From positions 1 through 64,000 of the forward strand of contig NZ_JBFTER010000015.1 in NCBI RefSeq assembly GCF_047229345.1: 64,000 nucleotides of DNA, in the 5' to 3' direction. Origin of the DNA: Cellulomonas_A sp047229345. Lineage in GTDB: Bacteria; Actinomycetota; Actinomycetes; Actinomycetales; Cellulomonadaceae. Of the stretch, positions 1 through 8,743 are shown one piece after another. A model generated the notes under the pieces. It did no database searches and was not told the origin of the DNA. It saw only the letters and a list, made by a program, of their open reading frames with translations. The position numbers and the translations under genes were made by a program. Within the stretch, counting starts at the first letter, position 1. Every line of letters begins with the position of its first letter.

Positions 1-495
1 GCGTCGGCCCGGCGCACCGACGGCCCGGGCGCCGACGGCCCGGGCGCCGGTGGCCCGACCGGCTCCGCGAACGGGACCACCTCCGGCACGGTGCCCCGTG
101 CGTCGTCGGGCGCCTCGCCCACCGCCGCTGCGTCCACCAGCCACGCGCCGGCGACCGAGCCCGCGCCCGCCCCCGAGGGAACAGCCGACCCCGCGACCGC
201 GTTGGGCATCTTGCGCGAGGCGGTCGCCGACCGGGCGCAGGTGTGGCTCGAGCTCGTCGACCACCACGGGGTCCCGCAGCGCCGGCTCGTGCGGCCGCTC
301 CGGGTCGACGCAGGCCGCCTGCGTGCGGTGGACCCGGCGAGGGACGCCGAGCTGACCGTCGCGGTGCACCGCATCGCCTCCGTGACCCGGGTGCCGACCG
401 CCCCCGAGCCACCCGCCGCCTCCGACCAGGCGGAGCACGACGAGCACGACCCGCCGGCCCCGCCCGGCACCCCGACCGAGGAGACGCATGACTGA
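1..495 (+). CDS. Helicase-associated domain protein, 3' end only
   Basis: The frame is open from the first base and ends at TGA 493-495, so only the C-terminal 164 residues are in the window. They hold an Ala/Pro/Gly-rich linker, then a WYL-like C-terminal segment (around VWLELVDHHG and RLVRPLRVDAGRLRAVD), then an acidic, proline-rich tail. In actinobacteria a helicase-associated protein of this kind commonly lies directly upstream of the XPB-type helicase, as here, where the stop overlaps the next ATG by 8 bases. That implies translational coupling and a shared role in DNA repair. The family call rests on this short tail and the neighbour; the N-terminal half cannot be judged. Confidence 0.75.
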   Translation, partial: ASARRTDGPGADGPGAGGPTGSANGTTSGTVPRASSGASPTAAASTSHAPATEPAPAPEGTADPATALGILREAVADRAQVWLELVDHHGVPQRRLVRPLRVDAGRLRAVDPARDAELTVAVHRIASVTRVPTAPEPPAASDQAEHDEHDPPAPPGTPTEETHD

Positions 496-2182
496 CGGCC
501 CCCTGATCGTGCAGAGCGACAAGACGCTGCTGCTCGAGGTCGACCACGACCAGGCCGAGGCGTGCCGCCGGGCGATCGCGCCGTTCGCCGAGCTCGAGCG
601 CGCGCCCGAGCACGTGCACACCTACCGGCTCACGCCGCTGGGCCTGTGGAACGCGCGCGCCGCCGGCCACGACGCCGAGCAGGTCGTCAACGTCCTGCTC
701 GACTACTCGCGCTACCCGGTGCCGCACGCGCTCCTCGTCGACATCGCCGAGACCATGGCGCGCTACGGGCGGCTCCAGCTCATCCAGCACCCGGTGCACG
801 GGCTCGTCCTGCACGCGCTCGACCGCGCCGTGATGGCCGAGGTGCTGCGCTCCAAGCGCACCGCCGGGCTCGTCGGGACGCGCATCGACGACACCGACGT
901 CGTCGTCCACCCGAGCGAGCGCGGCCACCTCAAGCAGGTGCTGCTCAAGCTCGGCTGGCCCGCGGAGGACCTTGCGGGGTACGTCGACGGCGAGGCGCAC
1001 GCGATCGCGCTCGACACCTTGGGCGAGTCGAACCTCGGCCCGGACGGCCAACCGAAGCCGTGGGACCTGCGCCCGTACCAGAAGCAGGCCGTCGAGGGGT
1101 TCTGGCACGGCGGCTCGGGCGTCGTCGTGCTCCCCTGCGGCGCGGGCAAGACGCTCGTCGGTGCCGGGGCCATGGCGCGCTCGCAGACGACGACGCTCAT
1201 CCTCGTGACCAACACGGTCAGCGCGCGGCAGTGGCGCGACGAGCTGGTCAAGCGCACCACGCTCACCGCCGACGAGATCGGCGAGTACTCGGGCGCCCGC
1301 AAGGAGATCAAGCCCGTCACCATCGCCACGTACCAGGTGCTGACGACCAAGCGGAAGGGCGTCTACACGCACCTCGAGCTGCTCGACGCCCGCGACTGGG
1401 GCCTCGTGCTCTACGACGAGGTCCACCTGCTGCCCGCGCCGATCTTCCGCATGACCGCGGACCTGCAGGCGCGCCGCCGCCTCGGGCTGACCGCGACGCT
1501 CGTGCGCGAGGACGGCCGGGAGGACGAGGTGTTCAGCCTCATCGGCCCCAAGCGGTTCGACGCGCCGTGGAAGGACATCGAGGCGCAGGGCTACATCGCG
1601 CCCGCCGACTGCGTCGAGGTCCGCCTCACGCTGCCCGAGCGCGACCGCATGCTCTACGCGACCGCCGAGCCCGAGGACAAGTACCGCCTCGCGGCGACGG
1701 CCCCGGGCAAGAACCGGGTGGTCGAGCAGCTCGTCGCGAAGCACGAGGGCGAGCCGACGCTCGTGATCGGCCAGTACCTCGACCAGCTCGAGGAGCTCGC
1801 CGACCACATCCAGGCCGACGTCATCACGGGCGCGACCTCCGTCACCGAGCGGCAGCGCCTGTACGACGCCTTCCGCTCGGGCGAGATCACGAAGCTCGTG
1901 GTCAGCAAGGTCGCGAACTTCTCGATCGACCTGCCCGAGGCGTCGGTCGCGATCCAGGTGTCGGGGTCGTTCGGCTCCCGCCAGGAGGAGGCGCAGCGGC
2001 TCGGCCGGCTCCTGCGGCCCAAGGGCGACGGGCGGACGGCGCACTTCTACGCGGTCGTCGCGCGCGACACGGTCGACCAGGACTTCGCGGCGCACCGCCA
2101 GCGCTTCCTCGCGGAGCAGGGCTACGCGTACACGATCCTCGACGCCGAGGACCTCGCGGCGGGCGAGCCCGCGGCGGACTGA
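488..2182 (+). CDS. XPB/Ssl2-type DNA repair helicase
   Basis: A 564-residue superfamily 2 helicase matching bacterial XPB proteins, which unwind DNA 3' to 5' in repair. The N-terminal 190 residues are the XPB damage-recognition-like region. Walker A is LPCGAGKT at about 215-222 and the motif II box is DEVH at about 310-313. Motif III-like GLTATLVREDGRED follows, and the C-terminal RecA lobe has the motif VI segment QEEAQRLGRLLRPKG. The ATG at 488 overlaps the upstream stop by 8 bases, so the two genes are probably cotranscribed. A perfect 12-bp hairpin follows the stop. The length is normal for the family and all helicase motifs are intact. Confidence 0.95.
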   Translation: MTDGPLIVQSDKTLLLEVDHDQAEACRRAIAPFAELERAPEHVHTYRLTPLGLWNARAAGHDAEQVVNVLLDYSRYPVPHALLVDIAETMARYGRLQLIQHPVHGLVLHALDRAVMAEVLRSKRTAGLVGTRIDDTDVVVHPSERGHLKQVLLKLGWPAEDLAGYVDGEAHAIALDTLGESNLGPDGQPKPWDLRPYQKQAVEGFWHGGSGVVVLPCGAGKTLVGAGAMARSQTTTLILVTNTVSARQWRDELVKRTTLTADEIGEYSGARKEIKPVTIATYQVLTTKRKGVYTHLELLDARDWGLVLYDEVHLLPAPIFRMTADLQARRRLGLTATLVREDGREDEVFSLIGPKRFDAPWKDIEAQGYIAPADCVEVRLTLPERDRMLYATAEPEDKYRLAATAPGKNRVVEQLVAKHEGEPTLVIGQYLDQLEELADHIQADVITGATSVTERQRLYDAFRSGEITKLVVSKVANFSIDLPEASVAIQVSGSFGSRQEEAQRLGRLLRPKGDGRTAHFYAVVARDTVDQDFAAHRQRFLAEQGYAYTILDAEDLAAGEPAAD

Positions 2183-2206
2183 CGCCGCTCGGGCTGCCGG
2201 GCGCGG

Positions 2207-2234
2207 CCGCCCCGGTGCAACCGCACCGGGGCGG
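2207..2234. terminator. Perfect 12-bp hairpin between convergent genes
   Basis: CCGCCCCGGTGC, loop AACC, then the exact complement. It lies 24 bases after the helicase stop and about 60 bases beyond the stop of the convergent SRPBCC gene, so it could serve both. No U-tract follows, as is common in high-GC actinobacteria. Confidence 0.75.
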
Positions 2235-2297
2235 ACGCGCGTCACCGCTGCCGCGCGTCACCGCCTCCCGCACCTCACCGCTGCCGCGCCACCGCTC

Positions 2298-3290
2298 TCA
2301 CCCTCCGGCGCGCGCTCCGGCGACGCTCGCGACCAGCTTGTCGAGGGTCTGCTCGAGGCCGGCGAGGGACATCTGCTGGGGCACCTCGGACGTGTAGCCG
2401 TGCTCGGTGACGGTCAGGCGCGTGAGGCCCGAGGGCAGCGCCTCGAACGTCAGCACGTGCGGCACCGGCACCGGGATGCCCGGCGGGAGGCCGAGCTCCG
2501 TGGGGTCGACGACCCGGCCCGTCGCGTCGCAGAACTCGAGCGCGAAGTCGAGCCGGTGCGGGGCGTCGACGGCCGAGTACGTCCACAGGTTGTGCATGTC
2601 CTGCCCGTCGGGCGACCGCATCGTCACCCGCGACGAGCCGCCGACCCGCACGTCCATGACGGCCTCGGGGCACGTCCAGCCCGCCGGCCCCCACCAGGCC
2701 CGGACGCCCTCGGGCTCGGTCCAGGCGGCCCAGACCCGCTCGAGCGGCGCGTCGACCGTGCGGCTCGCGACGACGTCGAGCGGCGGCGACGCGTGCGCCG
2801 GTGCCGCCGGTGCCGACGCCCGCCGCACCACGGCGTCGAGCCGGTCCGTCGCGTCCCGGATCCCGGACTCCATGTCGGTCGGCACCCACCCGTCACGGTC
2901 CTCGACGGACTGGAACAGCACCACGCTCGTGAGGGTCGTCGCGCCGTCGTGCTCGGCGAAGGTGTCGGTCGTGAGCTGGAGGTAGCCGGGGCCGCCCTGC
3001 TCGAGCTCGAAGGTCGCGACGATGCGCTCCCCCGGCACGACGTCGTGGTAGACGCCGCGGAACGCGTACTCGGTGCCGTCGGTGCGGTGGGTCGTCACGA
3101 AGCGCCAGCTGCCACCCCGGCGCACGTCCATCTCGTCGACGCGGGTGTCGAACCGGGAGCCGCCCCACCACGCGGGGACGCGCACGGGGTCGGTGTACGT
3201 GGCCCAGACCAGGTCGGCGGGTGCGTCGAACGTCCTGCGGATGACGAGGTCCTGCCGGCCGGGCTCGACGATCAGCTCGGTGTCAGTCAT
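2298..3290 (-). CDS. Tandem SRPBCC (AHSA1-type) domain protein
   Basis: A 330-residue protein made of two AHSA1/START-like SRPBCC domains. The first opens with VIRRTFDAPADLVWATYTDP and a YxxWWGG-like turn; the second, from about residue 165, opens with VVASRTVDAPLERVWAAWTE and WWGPAGW. Such domains form a hydrophobic ligand-binding cavity, and the bacterial ligands are mostly unknown. The ATG at 3290 overlaps the ArsR stop by 8 bases, with GGGGCAG upstream, so this is the second gene of a regulator/SRPBCC operon, a very common pairing. Single-domain proteins are the usual form; the two-domain fusion may be an internal duplication. Confidence 0.9.
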   Translation of the reverse strand: MTDTELIVEPGRQDLVIRRTFDAPADLVWATYTDPVRVPAWWGGSRFDTRVDEMDVRRGGSWRFVTTHRTDGTEYAFRGVYHDVVPGERIVATFELEQGGPGYLQLTTDTFAEHDGATTLTSVVLFQSVEDRDGWVPTDMESGIRDATDRLDAVVRRASAPAAPAHASPPLDVVASRTVDAPLERVWAAWTEPEGVRAWWGPAGWTCPEAVMDVRVGGSSRVTMRSPDGQDMHNLWTYSAVDAPHRLDFALEFCDATGRVVDPTELGLPPGIPVPVPHVLTFEALPSGLTRLTVTEHGYTSEVPQQMSLAGLEQTLDKLVASVAGARAGG

Positions 3291-3630
3291 GGTCTGCCCC
3301 TGTCGTGTCGCTCTTCAGTCGTCGGATCTCGCGGTCGAGCAGGTCGAGCCGCTCGGCGAAGGCGTTCCGGTACCGGTCGAGCCACTCCGACGCGGTGTCG
3401 AGCTGCGCCGGCTCGAGCCGGCACGGTCGCCACTGCGCCTCGCGGCTGCGGCTGATGAGGCCCGCCTGCTCGAGGACCTTGAGGTGCTTGGACACGGCGG
3501 GGAGCGTCAGGTCGAACGGCTCGGCGAGCTGGTTGACGGTCGCCTCCCCCTCGGCGAGCCGGGCGAGGATCGCGCGGCGCACCGGGCTGGCGAGCGCGGC
3601 GAACGTCTGACTGAGCGGATCGGTGGGCAC
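3283..3630 (-). CDS. ArsR-family winged-helix regulator
   Basis: A 115-residue ArsR-type repressor. The start DPLSQTFAALASPVRRAILA and the helix-turn-helix region VNQLAEPFDLTLPAVSKHLK are typical of the SdpR/SRPBCC-linked branch. There are no cysteine metal sites, so metal sensing is unlikely. The GTG at 3630 has no ribosome site and lies 6 bases after a TATAGT -10 box, so the mRNA is probably leaderless. An ACCG-AG-CGGT inverted repeat abuts that -10 and could be its own operator. It is translationally coupled to the downstream SRPBCC gene and presumably controls it. Confidence 0.93.
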   Translation of the reverse strand: MPTDPLSQTFAALASPVRRAILARLAEGEATVNQLAEPFDLTLPAVSKHLKVLEQAGLISRSREAQWRPCRLEPAQLDTASEWLDRYRNAFAERLDLLDREIRRLKSDTTGADHD

Positions 3631-3636
3631 GACCCC

Positions 3637-3654
3637 ACTATACCGCTCGGTTAA
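3637..3654 (-). promoter_or_regulatory. Promoter and candidate operator of the arsR operon
   Basis: On the minus strand the sequence reads TTAACCGAGCGGTATAGT. TATAGT (3637-3642) is a near-consensus -10 located 6 bases before the GTG. The overlapping ACCG-AG-CGGT arms form a partial palindrome of the type bound by ArsR proteins paired with SRPBCC genes. It is a conspicuous AT-rich spot in very GC-rich DNA. Confidence 0.65.
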
Positions 3655-3661
3655 TTATCTA

Positions 3662-3862
3662 CTATGGAAAGTACGCGCGCTGCGTCCCGTGTGTCAACGG
3701 TCCCGGACGCGGGACGACCGCCTCGGCGCGCGCACGACCTGCCCGCGCCGCCCGAGGAGTCAGGGCGCGTCGCCCCCGCTGGTCGAGCAGGGCGGCGGGC
3801 CACACGCGCTCCGGGGGCGCGTCGAACGTGCGGCGTGCGACCACGTCCAGCAGGTCGACCAT
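3662..3862 (-). pseudogene. Broken SRPBCC gene start (remnant)
   Basis: From ATG 3862, preceded by an AGGGAG ribosome site, the frame encodes MVDLLDVVARRTFDAPPERV followed by WPA. This is a textbook AHSA1-type SRPBCC N-terminus and resembles the opening of the second domain of the nearby tandem SRPBCC protein. After this point homology stops; the remaining roughly 40 residues are Arg/Ala-rich and look non-coding, and the frame ends after 66 codons. I read it as a truncated copy that kept its start and ribosome site. Whether the 66-residue product is made is unknown. Confidence 0.6.
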
Positions 3863-3926
3863 GACGACTCCCTCGTTCCCCGGACCCACGTGCCGGGCGC
3901 GGGTTCGGCGCGTGCGCGCGTCCGCG

Positions 3927-5435
3927 TCACGACCGCGGACCGGGACCAGCACCTCCGGACAGCTGCCCGGGACCGGGCTCCCTGCTGCACCCGAACCCGG
4001 CGTGGAACGAGAGCACGCGCCGCTGCGACTCCCCGACCGGAGCCCGCGCGAGGAGCTCGGCGATGCGCGCCCGCTGCTCGTCGGGCAGCACCGCCCAGGT
4101 CGTGGCCGCGCCGTGCTCGAGCCAGGCCCGGATCCCCCGGAGCCCTGCCCCGGCGAGCGCGGGGTCGGCGTCGGTCGCTGCGCGCAGGTCGGCCTCGACC
4201 CGGTGCCAGCTCCCCCGCCCGCGGCTCAGCCGCCACGCGGCCCGCCGGCTCCACGGTTGCGGGGACGCCCACGCGGCTTCCCCGACCGCCGTCGGCGCGC
4301 CGAGCCGGCCAAGCGCCCGTGCTGCGGCGAGCGCGACGCGGGCGCCCGTGTCGAGCAGAAGCGGCCGGAGCATCGTCACCGCCTCGGCGCGCCCCGTCCG
4401 CCGCGCGACACCGTCGACCGCTGCCGCACGGACGCGCGCGCTGTCGTGGCGCAGCGCGGTCACGAGGAGGTCGAGGTCACGGGCGTCGCCCACGGCGGTC
4501 AGGCCGTCGACGCACGCCACGACGCTCCGTGCCGGCACGTCGGGTCCAGCGACGATCGCGCGGTAGCGGCCGGCGACGTCGATACCCCGTGTCGTCGCAC
4601 GACGCCGCGCGAGGTCGCGCACGCGCGGCGCTGCGTCTGTCAGCAGGGCGAGCACCTCACGGTCCGCCAGCGCCTCGTCCGGGAGGTGCGTGAGGGCCAC
4701 GAGCCGCACGTCGGCCGCGCGCGACGTCAGCAGGGGGCGCAGCCGGGCGGCGTCCGCGAGCTCGGCGAGCCACCGGGCGAACGCCCGGCGCACCCACTGG
4801 TCGCGCTCGACCGCGATGTCGGCGAGGAGCCGGTCCACGGACAGGTCGCCCTGCTCGTGCGCGAGGGCCAGCGCCCACCGTCGGGCCCGCGGGCGGTCCG
4901 CCTGCTGCAGGGCAGACGCCAGACCCGTCGACGCACCGGCGTCGACGAGCGAGCGGACGAGCACCAGGGTCTCGGGTGCGCGCCACCGCCGACGCGCCGC
5001 GAGGACGACGTCGATCACCGCTGCGACGTCGGCGGGGTCTCGCCTGCGCAGCAGCCCGCGCTCGGCCTCCTGCCGGACCTGCGGCGCGTGGTCGAGCAGC
5101 CGGGCCGCGAGCGCGAGCGACGCGAGCGGTCCCTCGACGTCTGCGAGCGCCCGGGTCGCCCGCTGCCGGACCCGGCCGTCCGTGTGCATGCTCGTGACGG
5201 CCGCGACGAAGCCGCTCGGCTCTGCGAGCGACGGACCGAGCCAGTCCGCGGCCCCGGACACCGCTGCCCCCTGCTCGGGCTGCCACGCGCGCGCCGCCTG
5301 GTCGAGCAGCAACCACGCACGACCGTCGAGGGCGGCGAGCCCCGGCGCCTCGGCGGCCCAGGCGTCGCGATCCCCGTGCGTCGCCGCGGCGGCGAGCCGC
5401 ACGACACGTGCCCGGGCCTGCAGGAAGTCCTTCAT
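3927..5435 (-). CDS. HEAT-repeat protein
   Basis: About 502 residues, almost wholly alpha-helical and Ala/Arg/Leu-rich, with repeated HEAT-like units such as VRQRATRALADVEGPLASLA, VRRAFARWLAEL, VRLVALTHLPDEAL and ARVRAAAVDGVARR. HEAT arrays act as protein- or DNA-binding scaffolds; some bacterial members are DNA glycosylases of the AlkD fold, but no such catalytic residue can be assigned here. ATG 5435 is preferred because AGGA lies 8 bases upstream; ATG 5444 in the same frame is an alternative. It ends 64 bases before the SRPBCC remnant. The function is not recognised. Confidence 0.75.
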   Translation of the reverse strand: MKDFLQARARVVRLAAAATHGDRDAWAAEAPGLAALDGRAWLLLDQAARAWQPEQGAAVSGAADWLGPSLAEPSGFVAAVTSMHTDGRVRQRATRALADVEGPLASLALAARLLDHAPQVRQEAERGLLRRRDPADVAAVIDVVLAARRRWRAPETLVLVRSLVDAGASTGLASALQQADRPRARRWALALAHEQGDLSVDRLLADIAVERDQWVRRAFARWLAELADAARLRPLLTSRAADVRLVALTHLPDEALADREVLALLTDAAPRVRDLARRRATTRGIDVAGRYRAIVAGPDVPARSVVACVDGLTAVGDARDLDLLVTALRHDSARVRAAAVDGVARRTGRAEAVTMLRPLLLDTGARVALAAARALGRLGAPTAVGEAAWASPQPWSRRAAWRLSRGRGSWHRVEADLRAATDADPALAGAGLRGIRAWLEHGAATTWAVLPDEQRARIAELLARAPVGESQRRVLSFHAGFGCSREPGPGQLSGGAGPGPRS

Positions 5436-5509
5436 GGCCGCCATCCTGTCGCCCCGCCCCGCGGGCGTCGCCGTCTTTCGCCGCGCGCCGCGACGAGACG
5501 CGCCAGACG

Positions 5510-5546
5510 CGCGCACCCCCGGCCCACGAGGGACCGGGGGTGCGCG
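5510..5546 (-). terminator. 13-bp hairpin downstream of the amidotransferase gene
   Basis: CGCGCACCCCCGG pairs perfectly with CCGGGGGTGCGCG around an 11-base loop. It lies 19 bases past the amidotransferase stop and upstream of the HEAT-repeat gene, so these two genes are probably separate transcripts. Confidence 0.7.
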
Positions 5547-5564
5547 ACCTGCGTGCGGGGACGG

Positions 5565-6344
5565 TCAGACGAGCTCGGGCATCGTGTCGGCACGCTCGTT
5601 GACGAGCGCCGCGAACGCCTGCGCGACGGCCCGGCCGCCCGCGGCGACGTCCTCCGCACGGCGCGCGTACTCGGCGCGCACGGCGTCCACGTCCACGTCG
5701 TCGTGCGTCGCGGCCCACGCGGCGAGCAGCTCCGGGCCCGCCTCGGGGTGGAACTGCACACCCCAGGCCGAGCCGACGCGGAACGCCTGGTACGGGTACG
5801 TGGCGGACGACGCGAGCCAGGTGGCACCGCGCGGCAGGTCGACGACGGCGTCCGCGTGCATGCTCGGCTGCGGGGTCGTGCGCCGGTCGTCGGCGAGGTC
5901 GAGGTCCTGGAGCCCGTCGAGGATCGGGTCGCCGACGGCCTCGGGGCGCCACTGGACGTCGATCACGCCGGCCTCGCGCCCGGGAGGGGCCGCGACCTGG
6001 AGGCGGCCGCCGCGCGCGACCGCGAGGAGCTGCGCGCCGAGGCAGATGCCGAGCGTCGGGACGCCCGAGGTCGACGCGTCCGCGAGCAGCGCCCGGACGG
6101 CGGGGAGCCACGGGGCGACCTGGTCGTCGACGGCCGACATCTGGCCGCCGAGGACGACGAGACCGTCGCCCACCTCGTCGGCGGAGGCCGGGACGCTCTC
6201 GCCCGCGTACGCGTGGACGGTCCGCAGCTCGACACCGGTCAGCCACTCGGTGAAGCGGTCGAGCGGGACGTCCGGGCTGTTCTGGATGACGGTGACGACA
6301 CGGGCGCCAGAAGTGGCGGGGACACCGGGAGTCTGGTAGGTCAC
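5565..6344 (-). CDS. Class I glutamine amidotransferase-like protein
   Basis: A 259-residue stand-alone GATase1 protein. The nucleophile elbow is LGICLGAQL with Cys101, and the catalytic His and Glu are in GVQFHPEAGPE. This is the GuaA-like type 1 fold, which releases ammonia from glutamine or hydrolyses gamma-glutamyl amides. No synthetase domain or partner is adjacent. Stand-alone members include gamma-glutamyl-GABA and gamma-glutamyl-polyamine hydrolases, so the substrate is open. ATG 6344 gives the expected N-terminal strand VVTVIQNSPDVP. A hairpin follows the stop. Confidence 0.88.
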   Translation of the reverse strand: MTYQTPGVPATSGARVVTVIQNSPDVPLDRFTEWLTGVELRTVHAYAGESVPASADEVGDGLVVLGGQMSAVDDQVAPWLPAVRALLADASTSGVPTLGICLGAQLLAVARGGRLQVAAPPGREAGVIDVQWRPEAVGDPILDGLQDLDLADDRRTTPQPSMHADAVVDLPRGATWLASSATYPYQAFRVGSAWGVQFHPEAGPELLAAWAATHDDVDVDAVRAEYARRAEDVAAGGRAVAQAFAALVNERADTMPELV

Positions 6345-6618
6345 GGCGCGACGGTACTCCCGGCCTCCGCCGGAACGTAAACCCGCACGTCATGCGGTGC
6401 ACCGATCGTGTGACCCGGCTCACGGGCGCCCGGCTTGCCCGGCTTCGTCCGGGCGCGGGGCCGCGGCTGCGCGGTGGTGGCCCCCGCGGGTGGACTCCCC
6501 GCCGGGGTGCGTGGGGTCCGCGCAGGTCGTCGACCGGCTCCCGACCAGCACCGACACCTCCGGGCGAACCGGCGGGCCCACGTTTGCACGCCCGCGTCGC
6601 CCGGTCGAGGATCGACGG

Positions 6619-8649
6619 GTGAGCCACCCCCGCGTCCCGGCCCCGTCCGCCCCCACGTCCGTGCTCACCCGTGCGACGCCCGCCTCCCGGTTCACCCGGG
6701 CGGCCGTCGCCGTCGCCGTGCTGCTCACGTCCCTCGGGATCGCGCTGCCCGCCGCCGCGGTCGAGCCGCTGGACGTGCCGGGCCAGATCACCGACCAGGT
6801 CGGTGCGCTCGACGGCAGCACCGCGGAGGTCCAGGCGAGCCTGGACCGCCTGTCCGACGACACGGCCTACGACCTCTTCGTCGTCTACGTCGAGGACTTC
6901 TCGGGGCGCGACGGCGAGCAGTGGGCGCGCGAGACGGCGGTCGCGTCGGGCCTCGGCGCCGAGGACGTGATCCTCGCGGTCGCGGTCGGCGAGCGCCGCT
7001 ACGGCATGTGGGTGCAGAGCGCGGGCGAGATCACCGAGGAGGAGGCCACGAGCGTCCGGGTGGACCTCGTCGAGCCGCGCCTGGCGGAGGACGACTGGGC
7101 CGGCGCGGCGATCGCCGCCGCGGACGGGCTGCGCGACGCCGCGCTCGGGACCGGCACCGCGGCGTCCGGCGGTGGCGGCGGCTTCGGCACGCTGCTGGTG
7201 GTCGGCCTCGTCGTGCTGCTCGTGGTCCTCGTGGTCCGGTCGCTGCTGCGCCGCAGGAAGGGCGCCGGCCAGGCCGGTGCGCAGCCCGCCGGCGCCGCGC
7301 CGCAGGGGCTCGCCGCGCTGCCGACCCCCGAGCTGAACCGCCGCGCGAGCCAGGCGCTCGTCGCGATCGACGACGCGCTCACGACCTCGGCGCAGGAGCT
7401 CGGGTTCGCGCAGGCGCAGTTCGGGCTGGAGGCCACCCGCCGGTTCGGCGCCGCGCTCGAGGAGGCGCGGGCGCGGGTGTCCGAGGCGTTCCGGTGGCGC
7501 CAGCAGCTCGACGACTCGACGCCCGAGACCGAGCCCCAGGCGCGGCAGATCATGATCGCGATCATCGAGACGTGCCAGGTCGCCGCCGACACCCTCGACG
7601 CGCACACCGAGGAGTTCGAGCAGATGCGCGACCTGCAGGCGCGCGCCCCCGAGGTGCTCGACGACGCCGAGCAGCGCGCGACCGAGGTGGCCGCCCGCGT
7701 CGAGCCCGCGCGGGCGACCGTCGCACAGCTCGCGACCACGTACCCGGCCGCGGCGCTCGCGTCGGTCACCCCGAACCCCGACCAGGCGGCCGCCCTGCTC
7801 ACCGGGGCCCACGAGTCCGTCGCGCGGGGTCGCGAGACCCTGGTGGCCGACGACCGCGGTGCCGCCGTCGGCGCCGCCCGCGCCGCCCAGGACGCCGTCG
7901 CGCAGGCCGTCACGCTGCTCGACGCGGTCGAGCGCGCCGGCCAGGACCTCGCCCGGGCGGGCGCCGACCTCACCGCCGCCATCGCCTCGATCAGCGCGGA
8001 CTTCGCCGACGCCGACCGCCTCGCGCCGCGCGAGCCCGCGGTGCAGGCCGCCGTCCAGGTGGGCCGGGCGGCGGCCGCGGCGGCGGAGGCGGCCCGCTCG
8101 GGCGGCGACCCGCTCGCCGCGCTGCGGGACGTGCGTGCCGCCGAGGCGCGGCTCGACGAGACCCTCGAGCCGTTCCGCGAGCGCGCCGAGCACGACGCCC
8201 GGGCGCGCGCGCAGCTCGACGACCTCCTCGGTCGGCTCGCCTCGCACATCCGCGCGGTGCACGACTACATCGAGACCCGCCGCGGCGCCGTCGGCCCCGA
8301 GGCCCGCACCCGGCTCTCGGAGGCCGCCCGGCTCGCGCAGCAGGCGCACCGCGACGCCGCGACCGACGCGACGGGCGCGCTCGCGCTCGCGCACCGGGCC
8401 GGCGAGCTCGCGGGCGAGGCCCAGCAGCTCGCGCAGCTCGACGTGCAGGACTGGGAGGACCAGCGCCGCCAGCGTTCCGGGTACGGCGGGCTCGGCGGTG
8501 GCGGCTCGAACGTCGGCGGCATGGTGCTCGGCGGGATCCTGCTCGACTCGCTCCTGCGCGGTGGCGGCGGCGGCTTCGGCGGAGGGGGCTTCGGCGGGGG
8601 TGGTGGCGGAGGCGACGGCGGGGGCTTCGGCGGGGGCGGGCGCTTCTGA
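6619..8649 (+). CDS. TPM-domain membrane protein with coiled coil and Gly-rich tail
   Basis: A 676-residue exported protein. GTG 6619 has GAGG 8 bases upstream. The first 47 residues form a signal peptide ending near LPAAAVEPLD. A TPM domain follows (about 50-180), with segments YDLFVVYVEDFSGRDGEQWA and ERRYGMWVQSAGEIT. A transmembrane helix lies at about 190-212 before RRRK. A long Ala/Glu/Arg-rich coiled-coil region occupies about 230-620, and a tail of GGGGGFGG-type repeats ends in RF. TPM proteins are linked to envelope maintenance and photosystem repair in other lineages. PspA follows 94 bases downstream, supporting a role in membrane stress. Confidence 0.88.
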   Translation: MSHPRVPAPSAPTSVLTRATPASRFTRAAVAVAVLLTSLGIALPAAAVEPLDVPGQITDQVGALDGSTAEVQASLDRLSDDTAYDLFVVYVEDFSGRDGEQWARETAVASGLGAEDVILAVAVGERRYGMWVQSAGEITEEEATSVRVDLVEPRLAEDDWAGAAIAAADGLRDAALGTGTAASGGGGGFGTLLVVGLVVLLVVLVVRSLLRRRKGAGQAGAQPAGAAPQGLAALPTPELNRRASQALVAIDDALTTSAQELGFAQAQFGLEATRRFGAALEEARARVSEAFRWRQQLDDSTPETEPQARQIMIAIIETCQVAADTLDAHTEEFEQMRDLQARAPEVLDDAEQRATEVAARVEPARATVAQLATTYPAAALASVTPNPDQAAALLTGAHESVARGRETLVADDRGAAVGAARAAQDAVAQAVTLLDAVERAGQDLARAGADLTAAIASISADFADADRLAPREPAVQAAVQVGRAAAAAAEAARSGGDPLAALRDVRAAEARLDETLEPFRERAEHDARARAQLDDLLGRLASHIRAVHDYIETRRGAVGPEARTRLSEAARLAQQAHRDAATDATGALALAHRAGELAGEAQQLAQLDVQDWEDQRRQRSGYGGLGGGGSNVGGMVLGGILLDSLLRGGGGGFGGGGFGGGGGGGDGGGFGGGGRF

Positions 8650-8743
8650 CAGAGCCCCTCGACCGACCGCAGGACACGGACGACGCAGGAGCAGGCGCGA
8701 CGACGGCCCACCCGGGCGCGTCGCACGACGAGAGGGACGCACG

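Noticed and set aside
8560..8647. The glycine-rich end of the TPM protein as a frameshift artefact
   Set aside because: The frame, codon pattern and Phe/Arg punctuation are regular up to the stop, and Gly/Phe tails are usual in this family.
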